The notes under the pieces were generated by a model that made no database searches, was not told the origin of the DNA, and was given only the letters and a program-made list of their open reading frames with translations. Shown piece by piece: positions 8,629 to 17,547 of a DNA stretch of 64,000 nt. How positions within the stretch are numbered: the stretch's first letter is position 1; the number at the start of each line of letters is the position of its first letter. The translations under genes and the position numbers were made by a program. Source of the stretch: GCA-2731375 sp964631725 (GTDB taxonomy: Bacteria > Pseudomonadota > Alphaproteobacteria > GCA-2731375); contig CAZVYX010000006.1 in NCBI GenBank assembly GCA_964631725.1, positions 1 through 64,000 on the forward strand, written 5' to 3'.

Positions 8629-9510
8629 TTACTTCGCCAGATGCTCCCGCACGAGGCCGAGGAAGACGTCCAGGCGGTCATGATGGGCCCAATGGCCCGC
8701 GCCTTCGATGCTGGCCACATCGGCATTCTGGAAATGTTTGATGCGGCCGTCCTCGACCGGGTCCGAAGCCCAGCTTTCCGTGCCCCTGACCAATAGCGTC
8801 GGGCAGGTGATGCGGGACCACAGATGGTGGACATCCTCGGTCGTCAAACCATAGGGGCGGAAGACGCGGACGTAATTGTCAAACTTCCAACTATAGGTGC
8901 CGTCTTCGTTCTGATTGGCGCCATGCACCGTCAGATGCCGCGCCTGTTCCTTTGACAGATGCGGGTTTTCATCCTGCATGCGTTTGAAGGCGTCTTCCAA
9001 GGATGGGTAGCGCCGCGGCGCCCGCCCCGACATTTTGCGCAGTTCCTCGACCCAGCCGTCCAGGCGTTCGTCAATGGTCGTGCCTTTGTTCTTGGCCAGC
9101 ATTTTGGGCGAGGCGCCCAGGCCCTCGATCGCTGTCAAGCTCTTGACGCTGTCGGGATACAGGCCGGCATATTGCAGGCTGATCATACCGCCCAGGGAAT
9201 GGCTCAGAATGGTTACGGGCGCCATGTTTTTCTGATCAACCAGTTGCGCGATGTCATAGACATATTCGGGCATGGTATAACTGCCGCCTATGCTCCATTG
9301 ACTATCGCCGTGGCCGCGCAGATCCGGGGCGATGATGTGGTATTCATAGCGGAAATGCTCCGCCACCCAGTCCCAGTTGCGGCAATGATCCCGGCCGCCA
9401 TGCACCAGCAGCATTGGCGGCGCGCCTTCGTTGCCCCAGTCCACGTAATGCAGACGCAGGCGCTGGGAGAAGTAGACTTGGCTGGCGGGGCCGGAGGTGA
9501 TTGCTGGCAA
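8629..9510 (-). CDS. Alpha/beta hydrolase
   Basis: 293 residues of the alpha/beta hydrolase fold. The oxyanion region is VHGGRDHCRNW, followed by the strand APDLRGHGDS, the nucleophile elbow SHSLGG (Ser between His and Leu), an acid in the RGTESWASDP region and the final His in GAGHWAHHD. I place the start at the TTG at 9508-9510 (MPAITSG), which follows GGAAGAGGACG; the longer open frame reaches into the interspersed repeat at 9541-9647 and its extra N-terminal residues are repeat-encoded. Related proteins include epoxide hydrolases and C-C bond hydrolases, but nothing here fixes the substrate. Confidence 0.8.
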   Translation of the reverse strand: MPAITSGPASQVYFSQRLRLHYVDWGNEGAPPMLLVHGGRDHCRNWDWVAEHFRYEYHIIAPDLRGHGDSQWSIGGSYTMPEYVYDIAQLVDQKNMAPVTILSHSLGGMISLQYAGLYPDSVKSLTAIEGLGASPKMLAKNKGTTIDERLDGWVEELRKMSGRAPRRYPSLEDAFKRMQDENPHLSKEQARHLTVHGANQNEDGTYSWKFDNYVRVFRPYGLTTEDVHHLWSRITCPTLLVRGTESWASDPVEDGRIKHFQNADVASIEGAGHWAHHDRLDVFLGLVREHLAK

Positions 9511-9540
9511 GGTCTTCGTCCTCTTCCTTGAGCGTTGGTC

Positions 9541-9647
9541 TCTAGAGCAATTTTCAATTATTTGGATTCGCTTTCGTGAATCAAGTGATTGATTCAATTG
9601 CTCTTTCTCTTAAGAGTCCGAGCATGTTTAGAAGAGACATGCTCTAG
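9541..9647 (-). repeat. Structured interspersed repeat, copy 1
   Basis: About 105 bp, reverse complement of the copies at 14358-14460 and 39624-39728. Read on the minus strand it begins TAGAGCATGTCT, forms a terminal hairpin (GAGCATG...CATGCTC), has the palindrome CTCTTAAGAG, then an A+T-rich part bounded by AGAGCAATT and AATTGCTCT, with an inner hairpin capped by GAAA. Its first TAG (9644-9646) is the stop codon of asd. Confidence 0.85.
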
Positions 9648-10666
9648 GCGGCTTTCTTCAAATACCGGGAAACCAATGTCTCGGCGATCTGCACCGCGTT
9701 CAAGGCCGCGCCCTTGCGCAGATTGTCCGAGACGACCCAGATGTTCAGGCCATTCTCGATCGTCGGGTCGACCCGGATGCGCGAGATGAAGGTGGCGTAC
9801 TCGCCGACGCATTCGACCGGCGTGATGTAGCCGCCCGGCTCGCGCTTATCCACCACCATGCAGCCCGGCGCCTCGCGCAGGATCTCGCGCGCTTCGTCAT
9901 CGTCGATGGGGCGGTCAAACTCGATATTCACCGCTTCGGCATGGCCGACAAAGGTGGGCACCCGCACGCAGGTCGCGGTCAGCTTGATCGCCGGATCAAG
10001 GATCTTCTTGGTCTCGGCGGTCATCTTCCATTCTTCCTTGGTATCGCCGTCATCCATGAAGTCGTCGATATGGGGGATCACGTTGAAGGCGATCTGCTTG
10101 GGGAACTCCCGCGGGCTGGGTTGATCGTTGACATAGATGCCCTTGGTCTGGATGAACAACTCGTCCATGGGCTCCCGCCCCGCGCCGGAGGTGCTTTGAT
10201 AGGTCGCGACGACGACGCGCCTGATGCCGGCGCGGTCGTGCAGAGGCTTCAGCGCCACCACCAATTGCGCCGTGGAGCAATTGGGATTGGCGATGATATT
10301 GCGCTGGTCATAGCCGGCCAGGTCGCCGGAGTTGACCTCGGGCACCACCAGGGGGACGTCGGGATCCATGCGGAAGGCGGAAGAATTGTCGATCACCACG
10401 CAGCCGGCCTGCGCCGCCACCGGACCCCATTGCCGGGAGACATCGCCGCCGGCGGAGAACAAGGCAATATCGACGGTGGAGAAATCGAATGTGTCCAGCG
10501 CCTTGACCTTCAAGGTTTTCTCGCCATACATCGCATCCCGGCCGGCCGAACGGGTCGAGGCCAAAGGCACGACTTCATCCGCCGGAAACGTCCGCTCATG
10601 CAAGATATTCAACATCTCCCGGCCCACGTTGCCCGTGGCGCCGACGACTGCGACCTTGAAACCCAT
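9644..10666 (-). CDS. asd: Aspartate-semialdehyde dehydrogenase
   Basis: 340 residues. It reduces aspartyl-4-phosphate to aspartate semialdehyde with NADPH, the branch step to lysine/diaminopimelate, threonine and methionine. The N-terminal Rossmann motif is VAVVGATGNVGREML. The catalytic Cys is in NPNCSTAQLV, and the substrate-binding His is probably in TFVGHAEAVN. I start at the ATG at 10664-10666 (MGFKVAVVG); the open frame extends 18 codons upstream, but homologues begin here. The stop codon TAG is the first codon of the neighbouring repeat, so the 3' end of the gene was probably set by repeat insertion. Confidence 0.95.
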   Translation of the reverse strand: MGFKVAVVGATGNVGREMLNILHERTFPADEVVPLASTRSAGRDAMYGEKTLKVKALDTFDFSTVDIALFSAGGDVSRQWGPVAAQAGCVVIDNSSAFRMDPDVPLVVPEVNSGDLAGYDQRNIIANPNCSTAQLVVALKPLHDRAGIRRVVVATYQSTSGAGREPMDELFIQTKGIYVNDQPSPREFPKQIAFNVIPHIDDFMDDGDTKEEWKMTAETKKILDPAIKLTATCVRVPTFVGHAEAVNIEFDRPIDDDEAREILREAPGCMVVDKREPGGYITPVECVGEYATFISRIRVDPTIENGLNIWVVSDNLRKGAALNAVQIAETLVSRYLKKAA

Positions 10667-10733
10667 GGCACTAATTCCTTGTCTCAAAGGGGTCTGAAAG
10701 GGGCGCATCAATACCGCCAAAGCATGCTTATCT

Positions 10734-11657
10734 TCAAGTGGTTAATCGCGCCGCGCCGACACCGCCTTCGTCCGCCTGTACTTCCCGCATGACCCAGTCG
10801 CGAAAGGCGCGTACTTTCGGGTGATCCAGGGCGCGGGCGGGATGCACGAGGTAATAAGCGAATTCGGCGGGCAACTGGATGTCGAACGGTCTGACCAACC
10901 GGCCGCTGGCCAGATGATCGCCGATCAGGGCACTGCGGGCCAGGGCCACGCCCTGGGCGTCCACCGCCGCATCGATCACCAGGGTCGAGAGGTTGTAGCC
11001 AGGCCCCCGGTCCGGATCGACGCCGTCGACGCCGGCGGCCAAGAGCCACAGGCGCCAGGTCTCCCGCATGTCGTCGTGCAGCAGGGTGTGGTGGCGCAGA
11101 TCCTCCGGCTGGCGCAGCGGATGCGGGCCCATCAGCAGCGCCGGACTGCAGACCGGGAATAGATCCTCGGTCATCAGGGGCACGACCTCGACCCCGGGCC
11201 AGTGACCGTCGCCATAACGGATCGCCAAGTCAACATCATCGCGGGCAAATTCCACGATCTCGTCGCTGGCCGAAAGGCGCACGTCGATGTCCGAATGCAA
11301 GGCGCGGAAGCGGCCCAGGCGCGGCACCAGCCAGGCGGCGGCGAACGAGGCCATGGTGCTGACCGTCAATATGCCGCTGTCCTGGCGCTGGGTCAGGCGG
11401 TCCGTGGCATCGGCGAGGAGGTCCAGGCCCTCGCGGACCGCCGCCAGATAGGTCTGGCCGTTTTCGGTCAACACGATGGCCCGTCCACGGCGGCGAAACA
11501 GCGCCAGGCCCAGCCACTGTTCCAGGGCCTTGACCTGATGACTGATGGCGGCCTGCGTGACGTGCAGCTCTTCCCCGGCACGGGTAAAGCTCAATTGCCG
11601 CGCCGCCGCCTCGAAAGCGCGCAGGGCATTCAGGGGAGGAAGTCGCCGCTCTGCCAT
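10734..11657 (-). CDS. LysR-family transcriptional regulator, GcvA-like
   Basis: 307 residues. An N-terminal winged helix-turn-helix (about residues 8-66: LPPLNALRAFEAAARQLSF, then TQAAISHQVKALE) is followed by a LysR substrate-binding domain. The opening PPLNALRAFEAAAR is typical of the GcvA subgroup. It is divergent from a DUF1127 gene with 125 bp between the starts, a common pairing in Proteobacteria, so the DUF1127 gene is a plausible target along with autoregulation. The effector is unknown. Confidence 0.85.
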   Translation of the reverse strand: MAERRLPPLNALRAFEAAARQLSFTRAGEELHVTQAAISHQVKALEQWLGLALFRRRGRAIVLTENGQTYLAAVREGLDLLADATDRLTQRQDSGILTVSTMASFAAAWLVPRLGRFRALHSDIDVRLSASDEIVEFARDDVDLAIRYGDGHWPGVEVVPLMTEDLFPVCSPALLMGPHPLRQPEDLRHHTLLHDDMRETWRLWLLAAGVDGVDPDRGPGYNLSTLVIDAAVDAQGVALARSALIGDHLASGRLVRPFDIQLPAEFAYYLVHPARALDHPKVRAFRDWVMREVQADEGGVGAARLTT

Positions 11658-11782
11658 TAATTTCTCACTAATTCATTATTTTTTCTAATGATATATATGA
11701 AAAACGATCGTTTGTCATGTTCCGAAACTGCCTCTATATCTCGCGCATCACATTAATTCTGCGCCAGGAAAGGAGCGTTACC

Positions 11783-11986
11783 ATGATACGGACCCTGCCA
11801 ATCACGATTAGAGATTTTGATCTAAACGAAATGATCATGAGTGTCGCCAAAACGCTCTACCAATGGCAAGTGCGGGCCGAACAGCGCCAGCATCTGGGTA
11901 CATTGGATCGGCGCATCCTGGAAGACATGGGCATGACGCCCAACCAGGCCCGGTCGGAAGCCCGCAAGCCCTTCTTCTGGCACTAA
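11783..11986 (+). CDS. DUF1127 small protein
   Basis: 67 residues. The ATG at 11783 has an AAGGAG site seven bases upstream; the longer open frame from 11717 lacks one. The C-terminal half carries the DUF1127 pattern, HLGTLDRRILEDMGMTPNQA followed by an Arg-rich end. Known DUF1127 proteins in alphaproteobacteria bind RNA or affect RNA turnover and phosphate or stress responses; that role is inferred here. The gene lies opposite the LysR regulator. Confidence 0.8.
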   Translation: MIRTLPITIRDFDLNEMIMSVAKTLYQWQVRAEQRQHLGTLDRRILEDMGMTPNQARSEARKPFFWH

Positions 11987-12141
11987 TCGCCGACGCGGCT
12001 GACGTCCTGAATTGCGGCGCGGAACACCGCGGCGACAAATCGCCGCAGACACTTCGTCTTGACGCTAGCCCTCCCGGCTGCCCTAATTGCGGGACCTGAC
12101 CAAAGGGGACCAGCACTTTAGGGTAGCTAGGGGGCAGCGAA

Positions 12142-12726
12142 ATGTTCATTCAGACCGAACCCACACCAAATCCCGAAACCTTGAAGTTTCTGCCCGGCGT
12201 GACCGTTCTGCCGTCCGGCAGCTTTGACTATCGCGGTCCGGCCGAGGCGGAGGCATCGCCCCTGGCCCAAAGCCTGTTCGCGATCGATGGTGTCAGCGGC
12301 GTTTTCCTGGGCCATGACTTCGTATCGGTCAGCAAGGGCGAGGCCGAATGGTTTCAACTGAAACCCCTGATCCTCGGCGCCTTGATGGATCATTTCGGCA
12401 AGGGCTTGCCTGTCATTATCAGTGCCCTTGTGGAAGCGCCCACGGCAGAGACGGCAGCCGGCGGCGCGGCGGCCGGGCAGGAACCCGATGGCGCCGACGA
12501 TGAAGTGGTGGCGCAGATAAATGAACTGCTGGAAACCCGCGTGCGCCCAGTCGTGGCGCAGGACGGTGGCGACATCGTCTTTCATGCCTTTGATCAGGGT
12601 ATCGTCTATTTACACATGCGTGGCGCCTGCGCCGGCTGCCCCAGCGCCACGATCACGTTGAAGAACGGCATTGAGCGGATGTTGCAACACTTCCTGCCGG
12701 AGGTGACGGAAGTTCGCGCGGTCTGA
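12142..12726 (+). CDS. NifU-family Fe-S cluster carrier (Nfu)
   Basis: 194 residues with two domains: an N-terminal Nfu_N domain (about 1-90, starting MFIQTEPTPNPETLKF) and a C-terminal NifU domain (about 110-190) with the cluster ligands in CAGCPSA. It carries [4Fe-4S] clusters from the assembly scaffold to client enzymes such as the many Fe-S proteins encoded nearby (MiaB, the molybdenum enzyme). The two domains are joined by an Ala/Gly/Glu-rich linker. A GGGGG-containing site precedes the ATG. Confidence 0.92.
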   Translation: MFIQTEPTPNPETLKFLPGVTVLPSGSFDYRGPAEAEASPLAQSLFAIDGVSGVFLGHDFVSVSKGEAEWFQLKPLILGALMDHFGKGLPVIISALVEAPTAETAAGGAAAGQEPDGADDEVVAQINELLETRVRPVVAQDGGDIVFHAFDQGIVYLHMRGACAGCPSATITLKNGIERMLQHFLPEVTEVRAV

Positions 12727-13252
12727 TATAATCAACCACGAATCGTATACATAACCCTTGGAGGATCATCTATTTGTGCATTGCCTGAGAATGGCGCGCC
12801 CAAAACAGCGGTTGATTTGAGCGTATTTTTCGCGTAGCTAGAGGTCTGAAGAAGCAAGAAAGCCGACCAGAATAGTCGGTAAGTTCGCCGGAAACCGGCG
12901 CGGCGTAGGGTCTGACGAGTTTGACTGTTGCGTCAGAAAGTCCAGAAAACTGCCATATATTTTTTCGAATTGACCGGCTTCAGAATGACAGCTTGGTATT
13001 GGGAACCGCCCAACGGCGGATAATTCGGAAACACTTCGGCAGTCAACTGGGATAGTAGCAAACAGTGTATGAACAAACCGTTAATAAAAAGTAAGCGTTG
13101 AAAATCGACGTAAGCGTAACGATCAGGCCACGGTGGGATGCCGCGGCGAGACCAAGAAACGAAGTGCCGATAAACGGCTGGATATGAGTGCGCCAAAATA
13201 GGGGCGCATTGGGTGTAGGAGTAGGGAGGCCGACGGATCACCGTTGGTCGGA
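12727..13252. other. Gene-free stretch with a hairpin cluster
   Basis: No convincing coding region between the Nfu gene and the glucosaminidase gene. The 102-codon frame on the minus strand at 12933-13241 has no ribosome site and no recognisable features. The left half contains three consecutive perfect hairpins, listed separately; the right half (12960-13240) is A+T-richer and shows nothing I can name beyond a possible promoter region for the following gene. Confidence 0.5.
12863..12937 (+). ncRNA. Candidate structured RNA or leader (three consecutive hairpins)
   Basis: CCGAC/GTCGG pairs at 12863-12867 and 12875-12879; CGCCGG/CCGGCG at 12886-12891 and 12895-12900 around AAA; TCTGACG/CGTCAGA at 12911-12917 and 12931-12937. 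All three stems are perfect and lie within 75 bases. A T-run (TATATTTTTT) follows at about 12955-12965. Strand is a guess. Confidence 0.35.
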
Positions 13253-14344
13253 ATGGCGTTGACGATGAAGATTGGCAATCAAGGTATTGTGACCGCCGCC
13301 GCCACGGCTGGCTGCGCGGTCGTTCTCGCGTTCCAGGCTATTGTCGGCCCGGCGGTATTGTCTTTGTCACCCGCCGCGGCACAATCGTTGCGCGGCGAGG
13401 CCGTGGACCGGCGCGATGCGGCGTTGTTCACGGTTCCGGACTTTAATCTGCCGGTCAGCCTGGTCGCGGAGATGCAGGCGGTGCCGGTTTTGGTGCAGCC
13501 GTGGCAGCTGGCCAGTGTCACGACCCGGCCGGGACAGAAATTCAATTGGCGGCGCGGTCCGCAATTCAGCAAACGGGAGTTGCTGGATTTGTCACTGAAG
13601 GCGTTGCGGCGCGGCCAGACGGCGGTGCCACCGGTCTATTTGAGCCGATTTCCCGTCAAGCTGGCTAAATTGCGCTCGGCCAAGCAGCGCAAGGATATCT
13701 TCATCAAGACCGTGCTTCCCCTGGTGATCCGGGCCAACGACGAAGTCCGCGCTGAACGCCATCGCCTGCTGTCCCTGATCAGGCGGGAAAAAGATCAAGG
13801 CAGCCTTTCGCCGAACGAGCGCGCTTATCTCAATAATCTGGCCGCCGACTACGAAGTACCCGAAGGCGACCTGGAGGAACTTCAACGGCGCGTGGATGTG
13901 GTTCCGGCCTCGCTGGCATTGGCCCAGGGCGCGGAAGAGTCGGGCTGGGGCACGTCGCGTTTCGCCCGCTTGGGCAATGCGGTGTTCGGGCAACGCACTT
14001 TCCGCAAGGGCGGCGGCCTGGTGCCGCTAAAACGCGAGCAAGGTAAGCGCCATGAGGTCAAGGCCTTCAATAGCCTCTACACTTCGGTGCGGGCTTATGT
14101 CTGGAATCTGAATACGCATTTCGCCTATGACGCGTTCCGGAAAGAGCGCGCCGCATACCGTTCCGGCGGCCGGCCGCTGAACGGCTATGTGCTGACTGGA
14201 ACTCTGAAGCGCTATTCGGAACGGGGCCAGAAGTACATTGAAACGATCCGTGTGATCATGCGGGCCAATCGTCTGGGCGATTTCGACGATGCGCAATTGC
14301 TGTCCGCCAATTCGGCGCTCAAGGGCGGCAATCAACCGTCCTGA
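13253..14344 (+). CDS. Bax-like exported glucosaminidase-domain protein
   Basis: 363 residues. A long signal peptide (hydrophobic stretch ending AAAQS near residue 45) sends it to the periplasm. The C-terminal half (about 190-350) matches the Bax/FlgJ glucosaminidase domain, with the catalytic Glu in ALAQGAEESGWGTSRFA and the following GNAVFGQ. Such enzymes cleave the glycan strands of peptidoglycan. The middle region is rich in basic residues and predicted helical. The start is uncertain: TTG 13244, ATG 13253 and ATG 13265 are all possible and none has a clear ribosome site at normal spacing. Confidence 0.85.
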   Translation: MALTMKIGNQGIVTAAATAGCAVVLAFQAIVGPAVLSLSPAAAQSLRGEAVDRRDAALFTVPDFNLPVSLVAEMQAVPVLVQPWQLASVTTRPGQKFNWRRGPQFSKRELLDLSLKALRRGQTAVPPVYLSRFPVKLAKLRSAKQRKDIFIKTVLPLVIRANDEVRAERHRLLSLIRREKDQGSLSPNERAYLNNLAADYEVPEGDLEELQRRVDVVPASLALAQGAEESGWGTSRFARLGNAVFGQRTFRKGGGLVPLKREQGKRHEVKAFNSLYTSVRAYVWNLNTHFAYDAFRKERAAYRSGGRPLNGYVLTGTLKRYSERGQKYIETIRVIMRANRLGDFDDAQLLSANSALKGGNQPS

Positions 14345-14357
14345 CATCGTCTTCGGT

Positions 14358-14460
14358 TGGAGCATGTTTCTTCTAAACATGCTCGGACTCTTAAGATAAG
14401 AGCAATTGAACCAATTATTGAAGTCGCGAAAGCGACCCCGATTAATTGAAAATTGCCCTA
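14358..14460 (+). repeat. Structured interspersed repeat, copy 2
   Basis: It starts 14 bases after the stop of the glucosaminidase gene. The terminal hairpin reads GAGCATGTTT...AAACATGCTC, so both arms changed relative to GAGCATGTCT...AGACATGCTC in copy 3 and pairing is kept. The inner hairpin is GTCGC-GAAA-GCGAC, a perfect stem with a GNRA tetraloop, again with both arms differing from the other copies. Confidence 0.85.
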
Positions 14461-14501
14461 ATCCCGGAGCATATCGATTTTACAATGAATTGAACCTTGC
14501 G

Positions 14502-15548
14502 CTACCGCGCGGGGATGTAGAACGGTGTGCCGAACCAACGCCAACGGTTGCCCTTGGCCTGTAGGGTACAGTTGATCCTGCCCCGTCCCGCCGCGAAGGG
14601 CTTTTCGAGACGAACCTCGAACCGGCGGCTGCCCAGCCGTTCCAACTGCGCCGCGCCGCTTTGATTGGAGGCGAAACAGGCAAGATTATGCAAGGAGCCG
14701 ATGCTCTCGGCTACGGTAAAGCCAAACGCCGGCGGGTTGTTATCCCCCAACACCGTATCAGCCGGCAGCACATCACTGACCGGAAGCGGCAAGGCGTTGC
14801 CGGCAAGACGAAACCGCTCCACCTCGCCAAACCGTTCGTTCAGGGCAAATCGGGGCAGGCCATAAATGTCCTCGCCGCTATGGGCGACGCCGGAATGCTG
14901 GCCGAATGCGGCGGTGAAGCCCGCCGCCCGCGCCGCCTCCTTCTCCCGCAGTCCGAACTCACCATAGGGATAGGCCAGTAATTTCGGCGCGAAGCCCAAT
15001 TCGGCACGGAACCGGGCATTTGACCGCGACAGCTCTTCCTCCAGCTTCTTTTTCGTTCCGTCCGGCAAATGGGCATGACTGCCCGTATGGTTGCCAATTG
15101 TCGCGCCCGCCGCCGTCAGGGCCCGCAATTGCGCCCAGGACATATGGCCGGGCCGCTTGGCGTCGACGGCATCGGTGGCGACAAAAAGCGTGAAGGGCAG
15201 GCCGGCTTTTGCCAGCATCGGCCAGGCCCGGTCGTGGACGGACAGGAAAGCGTCATCAATCGTCAGCGCGATGGTACGGTCGGGCAGCGTTTCCTGACGG
15301 CGAAATGCCGCGACAATTTCAGGCAGCGGCTTGACGTTATAGCTGCCCGCCGCGATCTCGGCCAAATGGGCGGCAAACTGCTCCAGCCTCACGTTGGTGC
15401 TGGGAAAATCCGTTTCACCAAAACGATGATACATGAAGATCACCGCCGACGAGACGGTTTCGGCCGCGCGCGCGGTCTGTCCGCTCAGCGATGGCGCCAG
15501 ACATCCCGTCAAGATAAGTATCAGGACCAATGCCGGGCGCATGACCAT
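14502..15548 (-). CDS. Polysaccharide deacetylase lipoprotein
   Basis: 348 residues from the ATG at 15546-15548. The N-terminus MVMRPALVLILILTGC is a lipoprotein signal with lipobox LTGC. The NodB-type deacetylase domain spans about 30-240: motif 1 TIDDAF (catalytic base and metal Asp pair), motif 2 NHTGSHAHL (metal His residues) and motif 3 AYPYGEFG. It likely removes acetyl groups from an envelope polysaccharide or peptidoglycan. The last ~100 residues form an extra domain I do not recognise. The frame extends 19 codons further upstream, but the lipobox supports this start. It converges with the glucosaminidase gene across repeat copy 2, and both may act on the cell wall. Confidence 0.88.
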   Translation of the reverse strand: MVMRPALVLILILTGCLAPSLSGQTARAAETVSSAVIFMYHRFGETDFPSTNVRLEQFAAHLAEIAAGSYNVKPLPEIVAAFRRQETLPDRTIALTIDDAFLSVHDRAWPMLAKAGLPFTLFVATDAVDAKRPGHMSWAQLRALTAAGATIGNHTGSHAHLPDGTKKKLEEELSRSNARFRAELGFAPKLLAYPYGEFGLREKEAARAAGFTAAFGQHSGVAHSGEDIYGLPRFALNERFGEVERFRLAGNALPLPVSDVLPADTVLGDNNPPAFGFTVAESIGSLHNLACFASNQSGAAQLERLGSRRFEVRLEKPFAAGRGRINCTLQAKGNRWRWFGTPFYIPAR

Positions 15549-15736
15549 TTCGCCAATCCGGGAAGGAACTCGCAACAGACCATATTTGCCACACATAAAT
15601 TGCATGATAGATGTGTTTAATACACTTGCCCAGCTACGCCAACGTATCTTAATCCCAAATTATATATTCATATCTGTTGACTATAACGTTATCGCTTCAA
15701 ATAAATGTTTGGCCCAACTCTATCGAGGAGAGGAAG

Positions 15737-16330
15737 ATGAGCGGAATTGTGAACGACAAGAGCTTTGACATCATATTCCGTGACGGGCGTACACACGCGG
15801 TGTGGCTGGAAAAACCGGTCTCCGAGATTACCCTGCAGGCGCTTTATGATTTGTTGAGCCAGGGTCCGACAGCCGCCAATGGTTCGCCTGGACGGTTCCT
15901 TTTCCTGCGCACGGCAGCGGCCAAGGAGCGGCTGCGCCCGCATTTGAGCGCCGGCAACGTGCAGCAGACCATGACCGCTCCCGTCGTCGCCATCGTAGGA
16001 TATGATCTGGCTTTCTACGACAAGTTTGAAACCCTGTGGCCGGGCAATGACCAGGTGCGCGGCTGGTTCGCGGGCAACGACGAAAAATCGCTTGAGGCGG
16101 CATTCCGAAATGGCACCTTGCAGGGTGCCTACATGATTGTCGCCGCCCGTGCCCTGGGCCTGGATTGCGGACCCATGTCGGGGTTTGACGCTGATGGGGT
16201 AAACAAGGAGTTCTTTTCCGACAGCACACTCCGGGTGAACTTCCTGTGCAACCTGGGCCATGGCGATCCCGCGGCGCTGCCGCCGCGAAAGCCGCGATTG
16301 AGCTTCAACGAAGCCGCGGAAGTGATTTAG
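15737..16330 (+). CDS. RutE-like nitroreductase-family reductase (malonic semialdehyde reductase type)
   Basis: 197 residues, the length of RutE. The ATG at 15737 follows GAGGAGAGGAAG. The FMN-binding nitroreductase fold is seen in the N-terminal LLSQGPTAANGSPGRFLFL and in the C-terminal ALGLDCGPMSGFD. RutE reduces malonic semialdehyde to 3-hydroxypropionate in uracil breakdown, but no other rut gene is near, so a general aldehyde or quinone reductase role is possible. The next gene, tsaB, begins 35 bases later. Confidence 0.8.
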   Translation: MSGIVNDKSFDIIFRDGRTHAVWLEKPVSEITLQALYDLLSQGPTAANGSPGRFLFLRTAAAKERLRPHLSAGNVQQTMTAPVVAIVGYDLAFYDKFETLWPGNDQVRGWFAGNDEKSLEAAFRNGTLQGAYMIVAARALGLDCGPMSGFDADGVNKEFFSDSTLRVNFLCNLGHGDPAALPPRKPRLSFNEAAEVI

Positions 16331-16364
16331 CCCCTCGATCGGCGGCGCGGGAGGCAGATCGGCC

Positions 16365-17072
16365 ATGCCCATTCTGGCATTTGATACCGCGCAACAGGCG
16401 TGTTCCGCCGCGATTTCCCATGACGGCGAACTGCTCGCCAGCCGCCGCCGCCTGATACAGCGCGGCCATGCCGAACAGCTGTTACCCATGATCGAGGATG
16501 TGCGGCAACAGGCCGGCGTCGAATTCAAGGACCTGGACCTGATCGCCGTCACGGTTGGTCCCGGCACTTTTACCGGCGTTCGCGTCGGCTTGGCGGCGGC
16601 GCGGGCGCTGGCGCTGGTGCATGACCTTGCCATGCTCGGTGTCGGCACGTTGGAACTGCTGGCCCAGGGCGCCGTACCGAATCGGCCCGCCGCGACAGAG
16701 GCGGAATTTGGCGGCGGTATCATCGCCGCCATCGATGCCCGCCGTGGCGAGCTTTACACCCAGGCCTTTGACGGCACCGGCCGGGCCCTGACCGACGCCA
16801 CGGTGGGTCCCGCCGATCCCGCCCTTGCGGTGGCGGCAGCGGCGCCCGGCCTGCTGGTCGGCACCGGAGCGCTTTTGATGCAGGACGTTCTGCCCGATTG
16901 GCGCGTGCTGGATAAAGATGCGCAGCCTGACGCGGGCGTTCTTGCCCTGGCCGCCGAGGCGGCTTGGCGGCACCGGGCCAGCCGTACGCCTCCGGCGCCG
17001 TTGTATCTGCGTGCGCCGGACGCGCGCTTGCCGGCCGGGGCCTTGAATATGCGGCACCCGCCGGCCTTATGA
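16365..17072 (+). CDS. tsaB: tRNA threonylcarbamoyladenosine biosynthesis protein TsaB
   Basis: 235 residues of the ASKHA-fold TsaB family. It pairs with TsaD and TsaE to make t6A37 in ANN-decoding tRNAs. Family marks are the N-terminal MPILAFDTAQQACSAAI and the motif AVTVGPGTFTGVRVGLA. It overlaps rimI by four bases (ATGA), so the two are probably coupled, an arrangement common in bacteria. Confidence 0.93.
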   Translation: MPILAFDTAQQACSAAISHDGELLASRRRLIQRGHAEQLLPMIEDVRQQAGVEFKDLDLIAVTVGPGTFTGVRVGLAAARALALVHDLAMLGVGTLELLAQGAVPNRPAATEAEFGGGIIAAIDARRGELYTQAFDGTGRALTDATVGPADPALAVAAAAPGLLVGTGALLMQDVLPDWRVLDKDAQPDAGVLALAAEAAWRHRASRTPPAPLYLRAPDARLPAGALNMRHPPAL

Positions 17073-17524
17073 GCCTGGATATTATTTCCATCGACAAGAC
17101 CGGCTGCGCCTTGCTGGCCGATTTGCATCGATTGTGTTTTGCCGAGGCATGGAGCGCCGACGCGTTCGCCACGCTGCTCGATATGCCCGGCGCCTTTGCC
17201 ATCCTGGCCAGCCAAGCGGCCGAGCCCGCGGGTTTTGCCCTGGCCCGTTCGGGCGGTGGTGAATGCGAGATTATTACGCTGGGCGTGGTGCCGCCGCACC
17301 GTGGAAAAGGCGCCGGGGATGCGTTACTTGAGGCCGTGGCGGCACGCGCAAAGGTGCGCGGTGTCGAGGATATGATGCTGGAGGTTGCAAGCGACAATGC
17401 CCCTGCCATCGCCCTGTACCAATCCAACGCCTTCGTCTCCGTGGGCCGGCGTCCTGGCTATTATCCGGACAAGGATGGCGGCCGGGTCGATGCCATCATC
17501 ATGCGGCGTACCCTGGGTTCGTGA
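17069..17524 (+). CDS. rimI: GNAT N-acetyltransferase, RimI (ribosomal protein S18-alanine type)
   Basis: 151 residues with the GNAT fold. The acetyl-CoA pyrophosphate loop is VVPPHRGKGAGDALL, and the C-terminal part has EVASDNAPAIALYQSNAF, typical of RimI. I start at the ATG at 17069 that overlaps the tsaB stop. RimI acetylates the N-terminus of S18 in E. coli; the substrate in this organism is inferred. Confidence 0.88.
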   Translation: MSLDIISIDKTGCALLADLHRLCFAEAWSADAFATLLDMPGAFAILASQAAEPAGFALARSGGGECEIITLGVVPPHRGKGAGDALLEAVAARAKVRGVEDMMLEVASDNAPAIALYQSNAFVSVGRRPGYYPDKDGGRVDAIIMRRTLGS

Positions 17525-17547
17525 AAATCCAAAAAAACGCCTTGAAT

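Noticed and set aside
12933..13241. 102-codon open frame on the minus strand in a gene-free region
   Set aside because: No ribosome site, no signal peptide or domain, and it crosses a region without coding character.
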